Below are positions 53,501 through 62,339 of a stretch of 64,000 bases of DNA, in pieces. The position numbers and the translations under genes were made by a program. The notes under the pieces are model-generated. The model saw only the letters and a list, made by a program, of their open reading frames with translations. It made no database searches and was not told where the DNA came from. The DNA is from Plutella xylostella (taxonomy: Eukaryota > Arthropoda > Insecta > Lepidoptera > Plutellidae), in the NCBI RefSeq assembly GCF_932276165.1, contig NC_063992.1:7264001-7328000 (forward strand), written 5' to 3'. Within the stretch, counting starts at the first letter, position 1, and each line of letters starts with the position of its first letter.

Positions 53501-54858
53501 TTTCCTGAAGCTAGTTTTATGTAAATTAAACCACTTTTAAAATTCACGTGGCCTGAACTGAAGTAGCTTTTTCTAATGTTATTTTATACATTTTGACTGA
53601 GTGACTAGAGTTGGTATCGGAAGGTTCAGTGATAAATTCCAACCTACTTTTATAATTCCGCACGCTTGCTTTATACCTATGATTTATACAAAGTTCACAC
53701 GCTGCAAATTAAAAAGTACTAATTCTACCCCATTTATTAACAGATCCCGCATCGGCGTAATACCCCAGGAACCGTTCATCTTCACGGGCACCGTGCGTGA
53801 GAACACGGACCCGCTCCGCATCCACACGGACGCGGAGATCAGTCGCGCGCTGGAGCGCTGCGGCGCGGCGGGCGAGGCGTTCGCGCTGGCGTGCCCGGCG
53901 GCGGCGCTGTCGCGGGGGCAGCGCCAGCTACTGTGCCTGGCCAGGGCGCTGCTGCAGCGGGCTAAGGTGGGTTCTCTATTAGACTGTAGCTATGTAACAT
54001 ATAAATTCATAATACATAGAACGTTCAGATATGTCACACGCTGGAGCGCTGCTGCCGCGGGCTAAGGTATGCTGTCTCTATTAGACTGTTACTATGTATC
54101 ATTCATATATAGAGATGTTGATATATGTCGAGCGCTCGAGCGGCCTAACGTATAATGCAGTCTTAGCAACTAAGTAAAATAGATTCACATAGAGGCGTCG
54201 AAATATCTAGAGCGGGCTAAGGTATGTTCTCTATTGGACTGTAACTATGTAACATATAGTCACATATAGAGATGTTGAGATCAGTCGCGCGCTGGAGCGC
54301 TGCGGCGCGGCGGGCGAGGCGTTCGCGCTGGCCGGCCCCGCGCCCGCGCTGTCGCGGGGGCAGCGCCAGATAGATAGTATAGCTGATAGCGCTTTGTTAT
54401 CTCTGTAGCTGGTGTACCTTAGTATAGTATAGTAACTTACTTACTCACTTCTAGTCCTTTACTCCCATGTGGAGCTTAAAGCTACAGATATTCTTCTTCA
54501 TGCTTCCCTACCCTACGTACGTACGTACCTAGGTATAGTTAGGATAACTTTTCAGAAAGAACCACTGGAGAATTATTTTAACTTACATCTTCATAAAATC
54601 CACCCCCAGGTTCTTCTAATAGACGAAGCAACCGCGAACCTCGACCAAGAAACGGAACGCCTCATCCTCGACGCACTCAAGTGTTCGTTCGCGGGCGCGA
54701 CCGTGCTATTCGTCGCGCACCGCGTGCTAGGCGTGCTGGAGTGCGCGCGCGTGCTCGTGCTAGCCCAGGGGAAAGTGCAGGAGTATGCGCCCCCGGATGA
54801 GTTGTTGGCTGATCCGACTTCGCAGTTGTATAGGCTGGTGCATGCGCATGAAGAGTAG
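38582..54858 (+). CDS. ABCC10: ABCC10/MRP7-type ABC transporter, 22 exons
   Basis: A plasma- or vacuolar-membrane exporter of lipophilic anions. Exons: 38582-39190, 39272-39389, 41767-41925, 42198-42447, 42640-42904, 43262-43499, 44140-44288, 45756-45875, 45989-46376, 46668-46790, 47220-47333, 47998-48177, 48482-48621, 48989-49471, 49740-49872, 50247-50420, 50693-50887, 51836-51963, 52365-52456, 52823-53020, 53744-53966, 54610-54858. They give 4728 nt and 1575 aa with all phases agreeing. Layout: TMD0 (1-200), TMD1, NBD1 with GPVGSGKT (735-742), LSGGQ (825-829) and YLLDDVLSGVD; TMD2; NBD2 with GRTGAGKS (1379-1386), LSRGQ (1474-1478) and VLLIDEATANLD. A lysine-rich insert (about 673-696) precedes the NBD1 Walker A. 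Intron 14 starts with GC. Poly-A signal AATAAA at 55076-55081. Confidence 0.9.
39946..41687. mobile_element. hAT-type non-autonomous transposon with 8-bp TSD
   Basis: The 8-bp duplication ATGCCTAC flanks it exactly (39938-39945 and 41688-41695). Terminal inverted repeats are TAGTGATGTAACGAAT on the left and ATTCGTTACATCACTA on the right. Both sub-termini are filled with GCATTC/CGAATA hexamer arrays. The interior is a 1-kb foldback (40285-41347). There is no transposase. It lies in intron 2 of ABCC10. The TSD length and end sequence fit the hAT superfamily. Confidence 0.85.
40285..41347. repeat. 1.06-kb long foldback (about 500-bp arms) inside the hAT element
   Basis: The left outer sequence (CAGGGTTATTTGCAAG, GTAGACCTGATGCTTTCAGG, GGTGATAGAGGAAGG) is matched inverted at the right (CCTCTATCACCTCTTGAAAG, GATCAGGTCTACTTT, AATAACCCTG). 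Deeper pairs also match: CATATGGCCAAAACAACCAG at about 40731 with GGTTGTTTTGGCCATATC at about 40878, and AAATGTGCATTAATTGACTT at about 40520 with AAGTCAATTAATGCACATTT at about 41081. The centre is near 40820. Arms have diverged by scattered substitutions. Confidence 0.8.
43616..44013 (+). repeat. 5S rRNA-derived SINE (SINE3 type), complete with TSD
   Basis: A perfect 10-bp duplication AAGCACATAA flanks it (43606-43615, 44014-44023). The head follows 5S rRNA: GCGTCCGTAGTCGAGCGGG, then CTGATCACTGAGGTTAAGCA and GCCATTGGATGGGTGACCG, which hold the 5S internal promoter region. The 3' half (GGCCAGCGTGGTGGACTAGG, GGAGACCCGTGCCCCAGCAG, GATGGGTCGTGATGA) is a LINE-type tail also found as a fragment, inverted, near 34344-34400. 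It lies in intron 6 of ABCC10, same orientation. Confidence 0.85.
44214..45210 (+). repeat. Array of five extra copies of the exon 7 3' end plus donor
   Basis: The last about 75 bp of ABCC10 exon 7 (from ACCACGCCCGTGCT at 44214 to CGCCCAC-T/G) plus the GTGAGTGA splice donor recur at about 44385, 44559, 44735, 44911 and 45087. Spacing is 171, 174, then three times 176 bp. Central units are almost identical; the first and last are more diverged. No copy has an AG acceptor with the exon's 5' half, so none is a full exon. Each unit, and the original, is followed by TGACGTCA. Confidence 0.9.
47345..47470 (+). repeat. CR1/jockey-type LINE 3' tail
   Basis: CCAACGGTTGTCTGGAAGAG, ATCTCTATAAGCGATAAAAC and TGTACAAATAAAGAGTACTC end in TATC repeats. 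This is the same 3' end as the LINE inside the DIRS element (58596-58735). A 5'-truncated copy in intron 11 of ABCC10. Confidence 0.65.
47480..47900. repeat. Direct-repeat segment in ABCC10 intron 11
   Basis: ATCTGTTGATGCAACGAGAC and GAGTCACGGTTAG occur twice (about 47500-47540 and 47650-47692). The intervening GACCCTCCTCTCATAGTAAC is shared with 21960-21990. An AT-rich minus-strand LINE-like tail (AATAAATTGTTTATTTACTG) starts at about 47693. Family unknown. Confidence 0.4.
49905..49985 (+). repeat. Degenerate tRNA-like SINE head
   Basis: TTGGTCTAGTGGTAGAAGCT and ATAGAATCCTGGGATGAACC are the diverged A- and B-box regions of the SINE family seen at the centre of the palindrome at 16433-16512. 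In intron 15 of ABCC10; no intact tRNA fold. Confidence 0.5.
50590..50675. repeat. Dispersed foldback MITE relative
   Basis: GTGTTAAATCTCGATTTATG and TCTTAAATCGAGATTAGACAC pair with each other and share TATGGACTGACGTTTCTTAA (in complement) with the MITE at 33861-34006. In intron 16 of ABCC10, just before exon 17. Confidence 0.55.
50920..51034 (+). repeat. Partial duplicate of ABCC10 exon 17 3' end with donor
   Basis: The last about 109 bp of exon 17 (from CTCAGCGCCGCAGCGG at 50779) reappear 141 bp downstream and end at 51028 with the same GTGAGT donor. Only a few substitutions separate the copies. No acceptor lies before the copy, so it is probably a dead partial exon. Confidence 0.9.
51088..51133. 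repeat. 16-bp-arm perfect palindrome
   Basis: CACGCTCACTTCCCGT at 51088-51103 is the exact reverse complement of ACGGGAAGTGAGCGTG at 51118-51133 with a 14-base loop. It lies in intron 17, just after the duplicated exon end. Confidence 0.85.
52590..52795 (+). repeat. Diverged tRNA-type SINE
   Basis: A degenerate head (GGCCAGCTCAGGCGG ... GCGAGTCCGAATCACCCGTC) is followed by a body ending GAGGTCCGGATGGCCATGTG and TGAGATGTTCCC, the same 3' end as the SINE at 36205-36450. In intron 19 of ABCC10. Confidence 0.6.
53031..53158. repeat. Inverted repeat between exon 20 and its duplicate
   Basis: TCAGCTGCATAAGTAGCTAT then ACACTTTT (53031-53058) pairs with AAAAGTGTACAGCTACTTAT then GCAGCTGA (53131-53158). 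The 28-bp arms carry one mismatch around a 72-base loop that contains further short complements (ACTAGCTAC...; TGGCAA/TTGCCA-like). Confidence 0.85.
53187..53346 (+). repeat. Partial duplicate of ABCC10 exon 20 with donor
   Basis: From CAGCACGCACTCGGGCGAG onward the sequence repeats exon 20 (offset 322 bp), including the NBD2 Walker A codons for GRTGAGKS, and ends at 53342 with the same GTATGT donor. About a dozen differences are seen. The 5' 42 bp of exon 20 and its acceptor are absent, so it should not splice as a normal exon. Confidence 0.9.
53967..54370 (+). repeat. Decayed duplicates of the exon 21 end and middle
   Basis: The exon 21/intron junction (GCGGGCTAAGGT, TCTCTATTAGACTGTA, CTATGTAACATAT) is repeated about 54056-54105 and 54213-54260. 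A 93-bp copy of the exon middle (GAGATCAGTCGCGCGCTGGA to GGGGGCAGCGCCAG) is at 54277-54369, matching 53836-53928. The copy keeps the NBD2 signature codons (CTGTCGCGGGGGCAG). No functional exon borders remain. Confidence 0.85.
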
Positions 54859-56183
54859 ATAAGGTATGTACTGTAAGGTATGACTGGATCTTCCATATTC
54901 CGGGAAATCACAAACAATTAAAAATATATTGTGTCTGGTGTACCAATGGGACACCGGGACGTGAGTGGTTATGGATTCGTAGAGAAAAATGAGAATCGGC
55001 ACGATGCGTGTTCGGAATTAAGAAGTAACTACGTGTAAATTACTGTAAATATATTTCCAAGGTATAATAAATATGTACTGTAAATTTATTATTAATTGAT
55101 TGATATTGTAATTGACTTGTGCTAACAAGGAAATTAGATGAAAAAATGATTACAGATGTCTGACACTTACTTTTTTAGTTTTCGCAGTATTTTTATTTCG
55201 ATTTATAACTGTATGTAGCCACACTACTTGGCACTTTATCCCCTGATTTATTATAAGTAAGTTGATAGTTATGTTCCTTTAGTATTTAATGGCGTTTTAT
55301 TTATGATTGACTAGCATTGCCTCTTAGTATTTGTGAGGTTTGTTTGTGACTGCGCGTGTCTTTAGTATTACGTAGCTAAATACAAACATCCATTAGAATA
55401 TAATTTTATATGACAAATTAGAATGTTTATCTTAATTTTTTATTAGGTATAAGTTTATAAGCAAATAGAAATGTGGGAAAAAAGTGATGTGATAATGTTT
55501 GATGGACTGAAGGGTTGTAATATAGCGGTTAATGCGATTGGCACTTGTTATAATCATAGTAATGCCCGACTGTTGGTGCTCCGAAGGTGCGTTTACACTG
55601 TAAGAGTATCCTCGGTCCTAGCCTGTGCGCCAATCACAAGTGATGTCGACTCAAGTCGCTAGCGTGATTCGATAGCAATTTGTATGACATCTTGATCAGC
55701 GACCCTGTCGGTAACGTTATAAACTAAAAAACGCATACAAATTCCAGTGACTTTCCTTTCGAATTCGTTTCGACTTAAATCGACAATACTGGTGATCGGC
55801 CCACTGCTCGTATGATTCGATTCTACTGATTGACTGTCGTTGTCGAAGAACGAACGGATGACGAGTAGCATCCGAACAGTCACTCAGTCCGTTTGTACTC
55901 CTATCTATCGTGTAAAAGTACGCTATATTGAGTAATCTTTCGGGCGTTACACCGACTAGTCGCGACTGTTAAAATAATTATTATAGAAAGTCAGATCGAT
56001 GTTTCTAGTCAAAAGGAAATTAATCGATGTATTTGTCAATTGTTGAGTTGGTGCTTGTGGAAACTTTGCTCATTTTTGGTATATATTTTTTTAACTATTA
56101 TGACTTCAGACTTTTGTTATTTATGTTAGAACAATGTTGGTTACATTTAATATTTTAGCTTAGTGTTTGCTTTTTTATTTTGT
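54859..56183. other. ABCC10 3' UTR and intergenic DNA
   Basis: The 3' UTR probably ends shortly after AATAAA at 55076-55081. The rest is AT-rich. Short open frames near 55471 and 55659 show no domain or splice support. Confidence 0.45.
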
Positions 56184-56490
56184 ATTATGTGTTCCGTAGC
56201 GACATCTGAAATCCATGTTATGAGATAGCATCTCCCTTATCATCGTAGCAGCTTGCAGTTTTCAAATTTTCGCGCCAAAATCCCACGCTTTCTACGATTG
56301 GTCAAGCCTCGGGCGCGGGCGGCGTCGCTTTCTAGCTGTCAGATTAGTGACTTTTCCACCATTATTGCGTCAAACTTAAAGTCGTACGCATTGCAGTTTT
56401 TTCGAAATCTTGTTTTATCTGAAATATTAGCAAATTTCCAACAAGATTTTGTTCGCGTCTCGCGTGTTGTGTGAAAATACCAATATTAAG

Positions 56491-57677
56491 ATGGATGCAG
56501 TGTCAGATGGGTGCAATTCGACCGGGGAAGTGTTTTTCCACATGTCAAAATGGCGGGCCCGACGCGTGCCTTTCCGAAGAAAATGAGTGTTTGGTGTACA
56601 TGCTGCGGTCCCCCGTAGCAGGCGCGCCGGAGGAACACAACACGCAAGTGCAGGAGGCGGGCGGCCCGGCGCCGCGCCCGGCCGGCGCGGCCGCCGCCCC
56701 CGCCACGCCCACGCCGCTACTGCCGCCGCCCTCCCGCTCTCGTAAGAGACGTCGGGAGACGTCGAGTTTGGCTCTCGGAGACCTCGGAGTAGCATTAGCA
56801 GGGCCAGCTGCTCATTAGAGTGCGCGCGCTGCAGCCGCAAGAATCGCCGCGGCACGCGCCGCGCGTCCCGCCGCCGTCACGCGCGCTCGCGCCCGCGCCA
56901 CCGCCGCCGCCCGGGTCCGCTCTACGAGTTTTTCGGAGCTTGATACACAAGGTTTGAAGTTCTGTCGCAGCAGCCGGTAAGTCAATTACCTATCTGACTT
57001 AGTGAGTGCTAATAAGGAAAACCAACTAAGGCCACAAGACTTTTTACTTACACCACAATCAATTGACGAGGTGTGTAATTTATCAATTTCCATAAAAGAA
57101 CCGTTAGTTCCGGCGGCACCATCTTTTAGAGTGGCTAAAATTGAGGAACACCAACACTTTAACAAAAGTGTCTGGAAGTCTTAGGAATATGCGGACACCC
57201 ATAAGAAATACTTAGCATGTGACATGTCCCGCGTTCGTAGACTTTAAAGTTAACGAAGAGTTGGCCAACGAGTCGAATTCCTTTATTAACTGGCCTCGTA
57301 TGCAGCGTAGTGTTGCAGAATTATCTAATGCATTTTTAACTCAAAATAAAATAGTTAATTCTTCACTGCAAAATGTTATTGACTGGGGGTCAAAGGTCAA
57401 TGAACCGATAACAGCTACTACCTTGTATTCGAAAATAAAAGAAATTTTTGATAAGGATTCTAAGCATGAACTAGTCTCAGGATATATTACAGATTATTTG
57501 CAGAAAGCGAAAATACGGAACGAATGTATTGCAGCACGTAGGGGGGCACTTTTGAAACTTCTTGGCGATAAATATATCAGACAGGGCGTAGGCAATATTC
57601 CTCTGTCATCTGAATATTTATTTAATCCACTAATGCTGGCAGAGTACATCAATAAGATACAAATATGTTTATTATAG
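56491..57677 (+). pseudogene. DIRS gag-like region, frameshifted
   Basis: An ATG at 56491 opens MDAVSDGCNSTGEVFFH but soon stops. A second frame continues as a Pro/Ala/Arg-rich segment (PAPRPAGAAAAPATPTPLLP, then SRSRKRRRETSS). Later frames at 57002-57184 (ENQLRPQDFLLTPQSIDEVC) and 57219-57677 (WPRMQRSVAELSNAFLTQNK, AARRGALLKLLGDKYIRQGV) resemble the central part of DIRS gag proteins. The basic N-terminal part and helical C-terminal part fit a nucleocapsid-like role. Stops and shifts make it non-functional as it stands. Confidence 0.55.
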
Positions 57678-58115
57678 AAAGTAAATTACAAGTGACACAA
57701 AATAATTACTTAGCATGTACAAAATGGTTACTTAAACAAACTAACAATAACATTGGTTTTTGATGGTACTTTTGTAAATTTATCGTCACTCCGATGTTGC
57801 CGTTAACTCTGCACTAGGCGGTATTGACAAGTTATAACGTGCTACCGTAATATATAACACTGAACCACAACCTTCGACGTCTAGGTCAAGGTCAAGGTTA
57901 TCGGTCTTTACACAGCCGACAAGACAACCCGCGCGCAGTGCTATGCCGTTACAGTCGGTAGGTAGGTACAGTTGCCCCAGCATACCTACTCTGCTCAACT
58001 GTCTAATAAGCCAATGTCCTTTCCTGGTTTTCAAGCAGGGGGAGGAGACAAAAAGATCAATAACAAATACAAGCCCCTTACAATAAATTCAAAGAATCTT
58101 ATAAAAAATTACTAA

Positions 58116-58735
58116 TTGCCATTTGTAGGCTGCCTTCAATACTACCTTTACTACGTTTGGGAATCACTCATAGCACCACCTGTAGTACCTACCTCAATAT
58201 CCCGCCTAATACCTCAAAATTCTACAGTTCTTCTTTCACAGTTCGCTCAGTCACTTTGTGGAATGATCTTCCGGAAACTATCCGGCAAGCACCTACGCTA
58301 GCCTCGTTTAAAAGAATGGTAAAGGAACACTACATTAAATCCATAGTCTAAAACTGTAATTGAATCCAATTTAACACTGTGTATGTATTTTTATTATATT
58401 TATATATTGTATGTATGTTATATAATATATAGTTATGTATTATTATATATGTATTATTATGTAATATAGTATGTACCTACCTCTGTTTAAGTATATTTGT
58501 AATATTTTAGTTAGTGTGTAGTATATTAAATAATCTATATTCCTATTTAACATGTACACTGCACCCAATCTTAATCTCTGTTTCCCTCCATCCAAAGGTT
58601 GTCTGGCAGAGATCGCTTTTAGTGATAAGACCGCCTTTTGTACCCTAATTAAGTTACATTTTGTTAATTGTATTATTCTGTTTTGGTGTACAAATAAAGT
58701 GTATTCTTTCTATCTATCTATCTATCTACCTACTT
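58116..58735 (+). mobile_element. 5'-truncated CR1/jockey-type LINE inserted in the DIRS element
   Basis: The frame at 58157-58351 ends with the conserved LINE C-terminus SFTVRSVTLWNDLPETIRQA, PTLASFKRMVKEHY. The 3' UTR follows, ending GGTTGTCTGGCAGAGATCGC, TTTTAGTGATAAGACCGCCT and a TGTACAAATAAAGTGTATTC end with TCTA repeats at about 58708-58730. DIRS sequence resumes near 58741. The 5' limit is uncertain; it may start as far left as about 57690. The LINE tail is shared with 47345-47470. Confidence 0.7.
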
Positions 58736-58740
58736 AAAAG

Positions 58741-59926
58741 TAATAAAATCAGCTTCCCATTTTACAAAACCACCACTGATTTTACCTTCAGCAGAAAACA
58801 TAATCAGATTCCATACTGGTGTCGCAAAGAATGCTCGCTCAGATAAACCAAATGTTCACAACAATCACCAATTGGATAGCGGAAACCCTCAGGACTCGAG
58901 GAATTCGCATGATTGAGTATCTCAACGATTATTGCCTTGTCAGTCAGTCCAAAGAGAACCTCTTATACAACGATAGACCATTGATTTTCTACAAAGCTTA
59001 TGATGGATCATCAAAAGTCCATAACGACTCCATCAAAAAGAGCCTGGAATTCTTGGGTGTGGGTTGGGACACACATGCAAACCGCAAGTTCCTCCCACCG
59101 TCAAAGACAGACAGTATTCAACAGTCAATTATTGGTATGCTGACATGTGGCAGTTGGAACCTAAAGCAGGCACAACGCCTCTTAGGGAAATTCAACTTTG
59201 TAGCCTTTTCACCCACCGGGGAAGGCTACATTGCCGTTTTATGCAAAGACACTGTCAAAAAATCGACTATGCCCCCAGACAGAGTTATTGATTCCAGAAG
59301 AGATTATATCAGAGCTAAAGTGGTGGTATTCAACAGTCAATTACTGGTATGCTGACATGTGGCAGTTGGAACCTGAAGCAGGCACAACGCCTCTTAGGGA
59401 AATTCAACTTTGTAGCCTTCATCACCCATCGGGGAAGGCTGCATTGCCGTTTTATGCAAAGACACTGTCAAAAATCTTGTCTATGCCGCCAGACAGAGTT
59501 ATTGATTCCAGAAGAGGTTTCAACAGAGCTAAAGTGGTGGCTACAGAATCTGCACATCCCGTACTTGATCCATGAACCACAACGAGTGATGAATTACCTG
59601 ACCACAGATGCCTCAGACCAGGCATGGGTTGCCCAAATAAACGATTCAAAGGTTTCGGCCAGTGGGAGAGTTTACAGATGTCATGACATTGTAATTTGAA
59701 GGAAATGTTCACTGTTATAGGTGCCATAAGCATGAAATACAAGACACTCAGACAGACAACAGTATTACTACTACAGAGGGACAACAGGACAGTTATGGCC
59801 TACATCAAACAAGAAGGAGGGACCAGGTCGTTGACCCTACATTGCCTAGCCAAGACACTACTGGACCTCATCGACGAGCTCGACAGTATGCTGACACCAC
59901 AGTATGCTGACACCACAGTATGCTGA
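58741..59926 (+). pseudogene. DIRS reverse transcriptase / RNase H, broken
   Basis: The frame from 58819 gives the RT catalytic-loop region with YLNDYCLVSQS where YLDDYLL is expected, so one catalytic Asp is replaced by Asn. It continues with KSLEFLGVGWDTH and QAQRLLGKFNFVAF (RT thumb/connection). An internal segment of about 220 bp is duplicated in tandem (about 59108-59325, 59327-59545). RNase H-like pieces follow: LTTDASDQAWVAQI (59599-59640) and QRDNRTVMAYIKQEGGTRS (about 59780-59830). The RT fingers/palm N-terminal part is missing, probably because of the LINE insertion and deletion. Confidence 0.65.
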
Positions 59927-59952
59927 CACCACAGTATGCTGACACCACAGTA
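59886..59952 (+). repeat. 17-bp tandem repeat, four copies
   Basis: AGTATGCTGACACCACA is repeated head to tail in the RNase H-downstream part of the DIRS element, the last copy grading into AGTACC. Probably slippage within dead coding sequence. Confidence 0.75.
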
Positions 59953-60188
59953 CCTTCCAGGCGTTACAATGCAAACTGCTTGTCACGCGGACCAACTCCA
60001 GAGTGACACTTACTCAGCCCAGCAGTAGAACGGATCGTCAGCTTTTGGGGAATACATACCTCAAATGTCAACAAGGAAATACCTACACACCTATTTGGAA
60101 TAAATGGTCGGTTTGGTGCTCTAAGCTCATTGACATATATATTACTGCGTAAGGACAGGCCCAACCACTCAAGAAAATGGCACCCGCA

Positions 60189-60222
60189 CGTTGGCCCTAA
60201 AATAGACATTTTAGGGCCAACG
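60189..60222. repeat. Perfect 34-bp palindrome
   Basis: CGTTGGCCCTAAAAT on the left pairs exactly with ATTTTAGGGCCAACG around AGAC. It lies between the RNase H and recombinase remnants of the DIRS element. Confidence 0.85.
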
Positions 60223-60746
60223 GTCCTCAGTCGACAGTTGTCTGTGACGGAGAGATGAGTCTTTGTTTCTTGTGATAAATATGCCTATTTTTGTTGTGAA
60301 AGGCTAAAAAAACTATGATACGAAGGTCAAAAAGGAATATGGAATATCGTATCATCCTTAATTAATAAATAAACACATTTTAAAGCGATAATTATTTTAC
60401 TACCAAAGTCTACAATGGCCGCACGATGTAACCTTGTACGGACGTCCGCATACAACTCACTCATATTATTATGTACCTACTGTCCGGTGACGGTAAAATA
60501 TGAACGCACGTACAAGGTTGCGTCGTCAGGATAAGTAGCTCGGCTCTGACATAGTTCCAACAAATTATGACAGATGGCAGTTATTTTGCTTGTATGAAGA
60601 AGGTTTGAGTAAAATGTTCTGAAGGGCGTATCCTTCCTTTCGAAATCATTGTCTAAGCTACATATAAACAAGTTTATTCCTTCGTCAGTAATGGTCGCAA
60701 AATATTTAGCTTCTATATTTCTTAATGATGGTGTAGCGAGTCCGCG

Positions 60747-61123
60747 TTGTTCTATGGTGTAGCTTATCGATCTGTTCTTGTTCATAAATCTGTAATTTCT
60801 ATAAAAATATCACAGAATCTGGTCGTAAAACACGTTTTAAAGGCTATTTCAGTAGCAAAACCTGTGCCCATGAAGCCACCCATGTGGAATGCACGTGTGC
60901 TCATAGAATATCTACAGCATTCTTCTCCGCTGGTAGATAATTTTTTTGGAGTAACTAAGAGAACAGCTACTTTACTCCTATTATACTCGGGGCGCAGGGT
61001 ACATGATTTAACTCTGCTGCGTTGTGACAATGATCATTTAATTGACGATGGTAAGAGTATAGTCATAGTTCCTGTGTTTGGTTCAAAACCAGATACAAAC
61101 TCATATCCACAGTCAGGTTAGAA
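60747..61123 (+). pseudogene. DIRS tyrosine recombinase, N-terminal part only
   Basis: The open frame carries PPMWNARVLIEYLQHSS, LVDNFFGVTKRTATLLLLYS and GRRVHDLTLLRCDN, the region with the first catalytic Arg (R of GRR) of the tyrosine recombinase family. It stops at 61119-61121. The HxxR and catalytic Tyr part expected 150-200 residues further on is not seen before the internal complementary region, so the enzyme is truncated. In DIRS elements it integrates a circular cDNA. Confidence 0.6.
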
Positions 61124-61800
61124 GCTGCTATCGGGGGCAGCCCCCGTATTTTGTAACTTTTTGAGGGCAGATCATAATATAGATGTAATATGAATTATTG
61201 TGTGATATACATGCCTAAATAGGTATATAATTATTCTAAGTTTGTTGTGATTAGGTCTATTAGGTTCATGGCCAATTTATTTTTTAATAAATTAGTATAA
61301 GGTATTTTAATATGGTCACCTCCATTTCATTGGTATTTCCATCGTTAGTACCTATATTTCTCATCACGGATTTATATCTGATGATCAAAGTAAGTTACCT
61401 ACTTCACATTATTGCGTCATCTCTAGCTGCCAGGTGATAACAGACATTTCTCATAACATGGATTTCAGATGTCGCTACGGAACACATAATATTGGAGTTT
61501 TACCTACCATTAAAACTCTTATTATGTTTCCAGCGACATCTGAAATCCAGCAAGCGCTACCTGGCGCTGCTATTATTATTCGGGAATATAATGGTGGAAA
61601 AGTCACTAATCTGACAGCTAGAAAGCGACGCCGCCCGCGCCCGAGGCTTGACCAATCGTAGAAAGCGTGGGATTTTGGCGCGAAAATTTGAAAACTGCAA
61701 GCTGCTACGATGATAAGGGAGATGCTATCTCATAACATGGATTTCAGATGTCGCTGGAAACATAATAAGAGTTTTAATGGTAGGTAAAACTCCAATATTA

Positions 61801-62339
61801 TATTATAATAGCTATTTTTTAACTGATGACAAATTAATACATGCTTACCTTACTTTAAGATAAATCTTCATGCAAAATGTAATTGATAATCCTTGTGATA
61901 AACTAGTCGTTGTAAAAGACTATGTAACAATTATAACATTCCTTTTTTAGTCTTCATATAAAGAAATGCACATCCGGGTGATTCTCAAAAAATGGCTCCA
62001 AAAGCATAATTTCTTTGGCGCATTTTTTTTTTCATGTTGTTTGAATATTATACCCCACATATTGTAGAGGCTTTAGACCTCTTTAGTTATCTCTTATTGG
62101 CCCTGAAATCTATCGAGCCGATTCAAAGTTACAGCGATTTTAAACAATTTTGCGCCAATGAAATTAGATTGGCACCAATGAAATTAGAAAACACACCAAA
62201 GAAATTATAAAAGGTCCCAAAGAAGTTAGTTTTAAGAACAAATAAATTAGAAATTGTTTTAAAGAAATTAGTTTTATACGTAGATTGCAAATAATACACA
62301 ACAAAACTAAAAATCACGCATATCTTTATTTGTTTTTAA
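61801..62339. other. AT-rich spacer with imperfect repeats
   Basis: Between the DIRS element and the RTE LINE. At 62155-62275 an irregular unit AAAGAAATTAG / CAATGAAATTAG recurs about six times. No gene. Confidence 0.5.

Larger units (their letters stand above)
56184..61800 (+). mobile_element. DIRS-type tyrosine-recombinase retrotransposon, defective
   Basis: Inverted terminal repeats of about 165 bp lie at 56198-56364 and 61590-61755. They contain GCGGCGTCGCTTTCTAGCTG and its complement. Near the right end an internal complementary region (61450-61548) is the reverse complement of the left outer end (61450-61491 against 56184-56225) followed by that of the right outer end (61487-61548 against 61739-61800). 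That is the diagnostic DIRS1 circle-junction arrangement. Between lie gag-like, reverse transcriptase/RNase H and tyrosine recombinase remnants in that order, all broken, and an inserted LINE. No LTRs and no target duplication are expected for this class. Confidence 0.85.

Noticed and set aside
56427..56855. 142-codon minus-strand frame in the DIRS 5' region
   Set aside because: Overlaps the plus-strand gag-like region; its composition is the complement of the GC-rich Pro/Ala/Arg segment, so it is a shadow.
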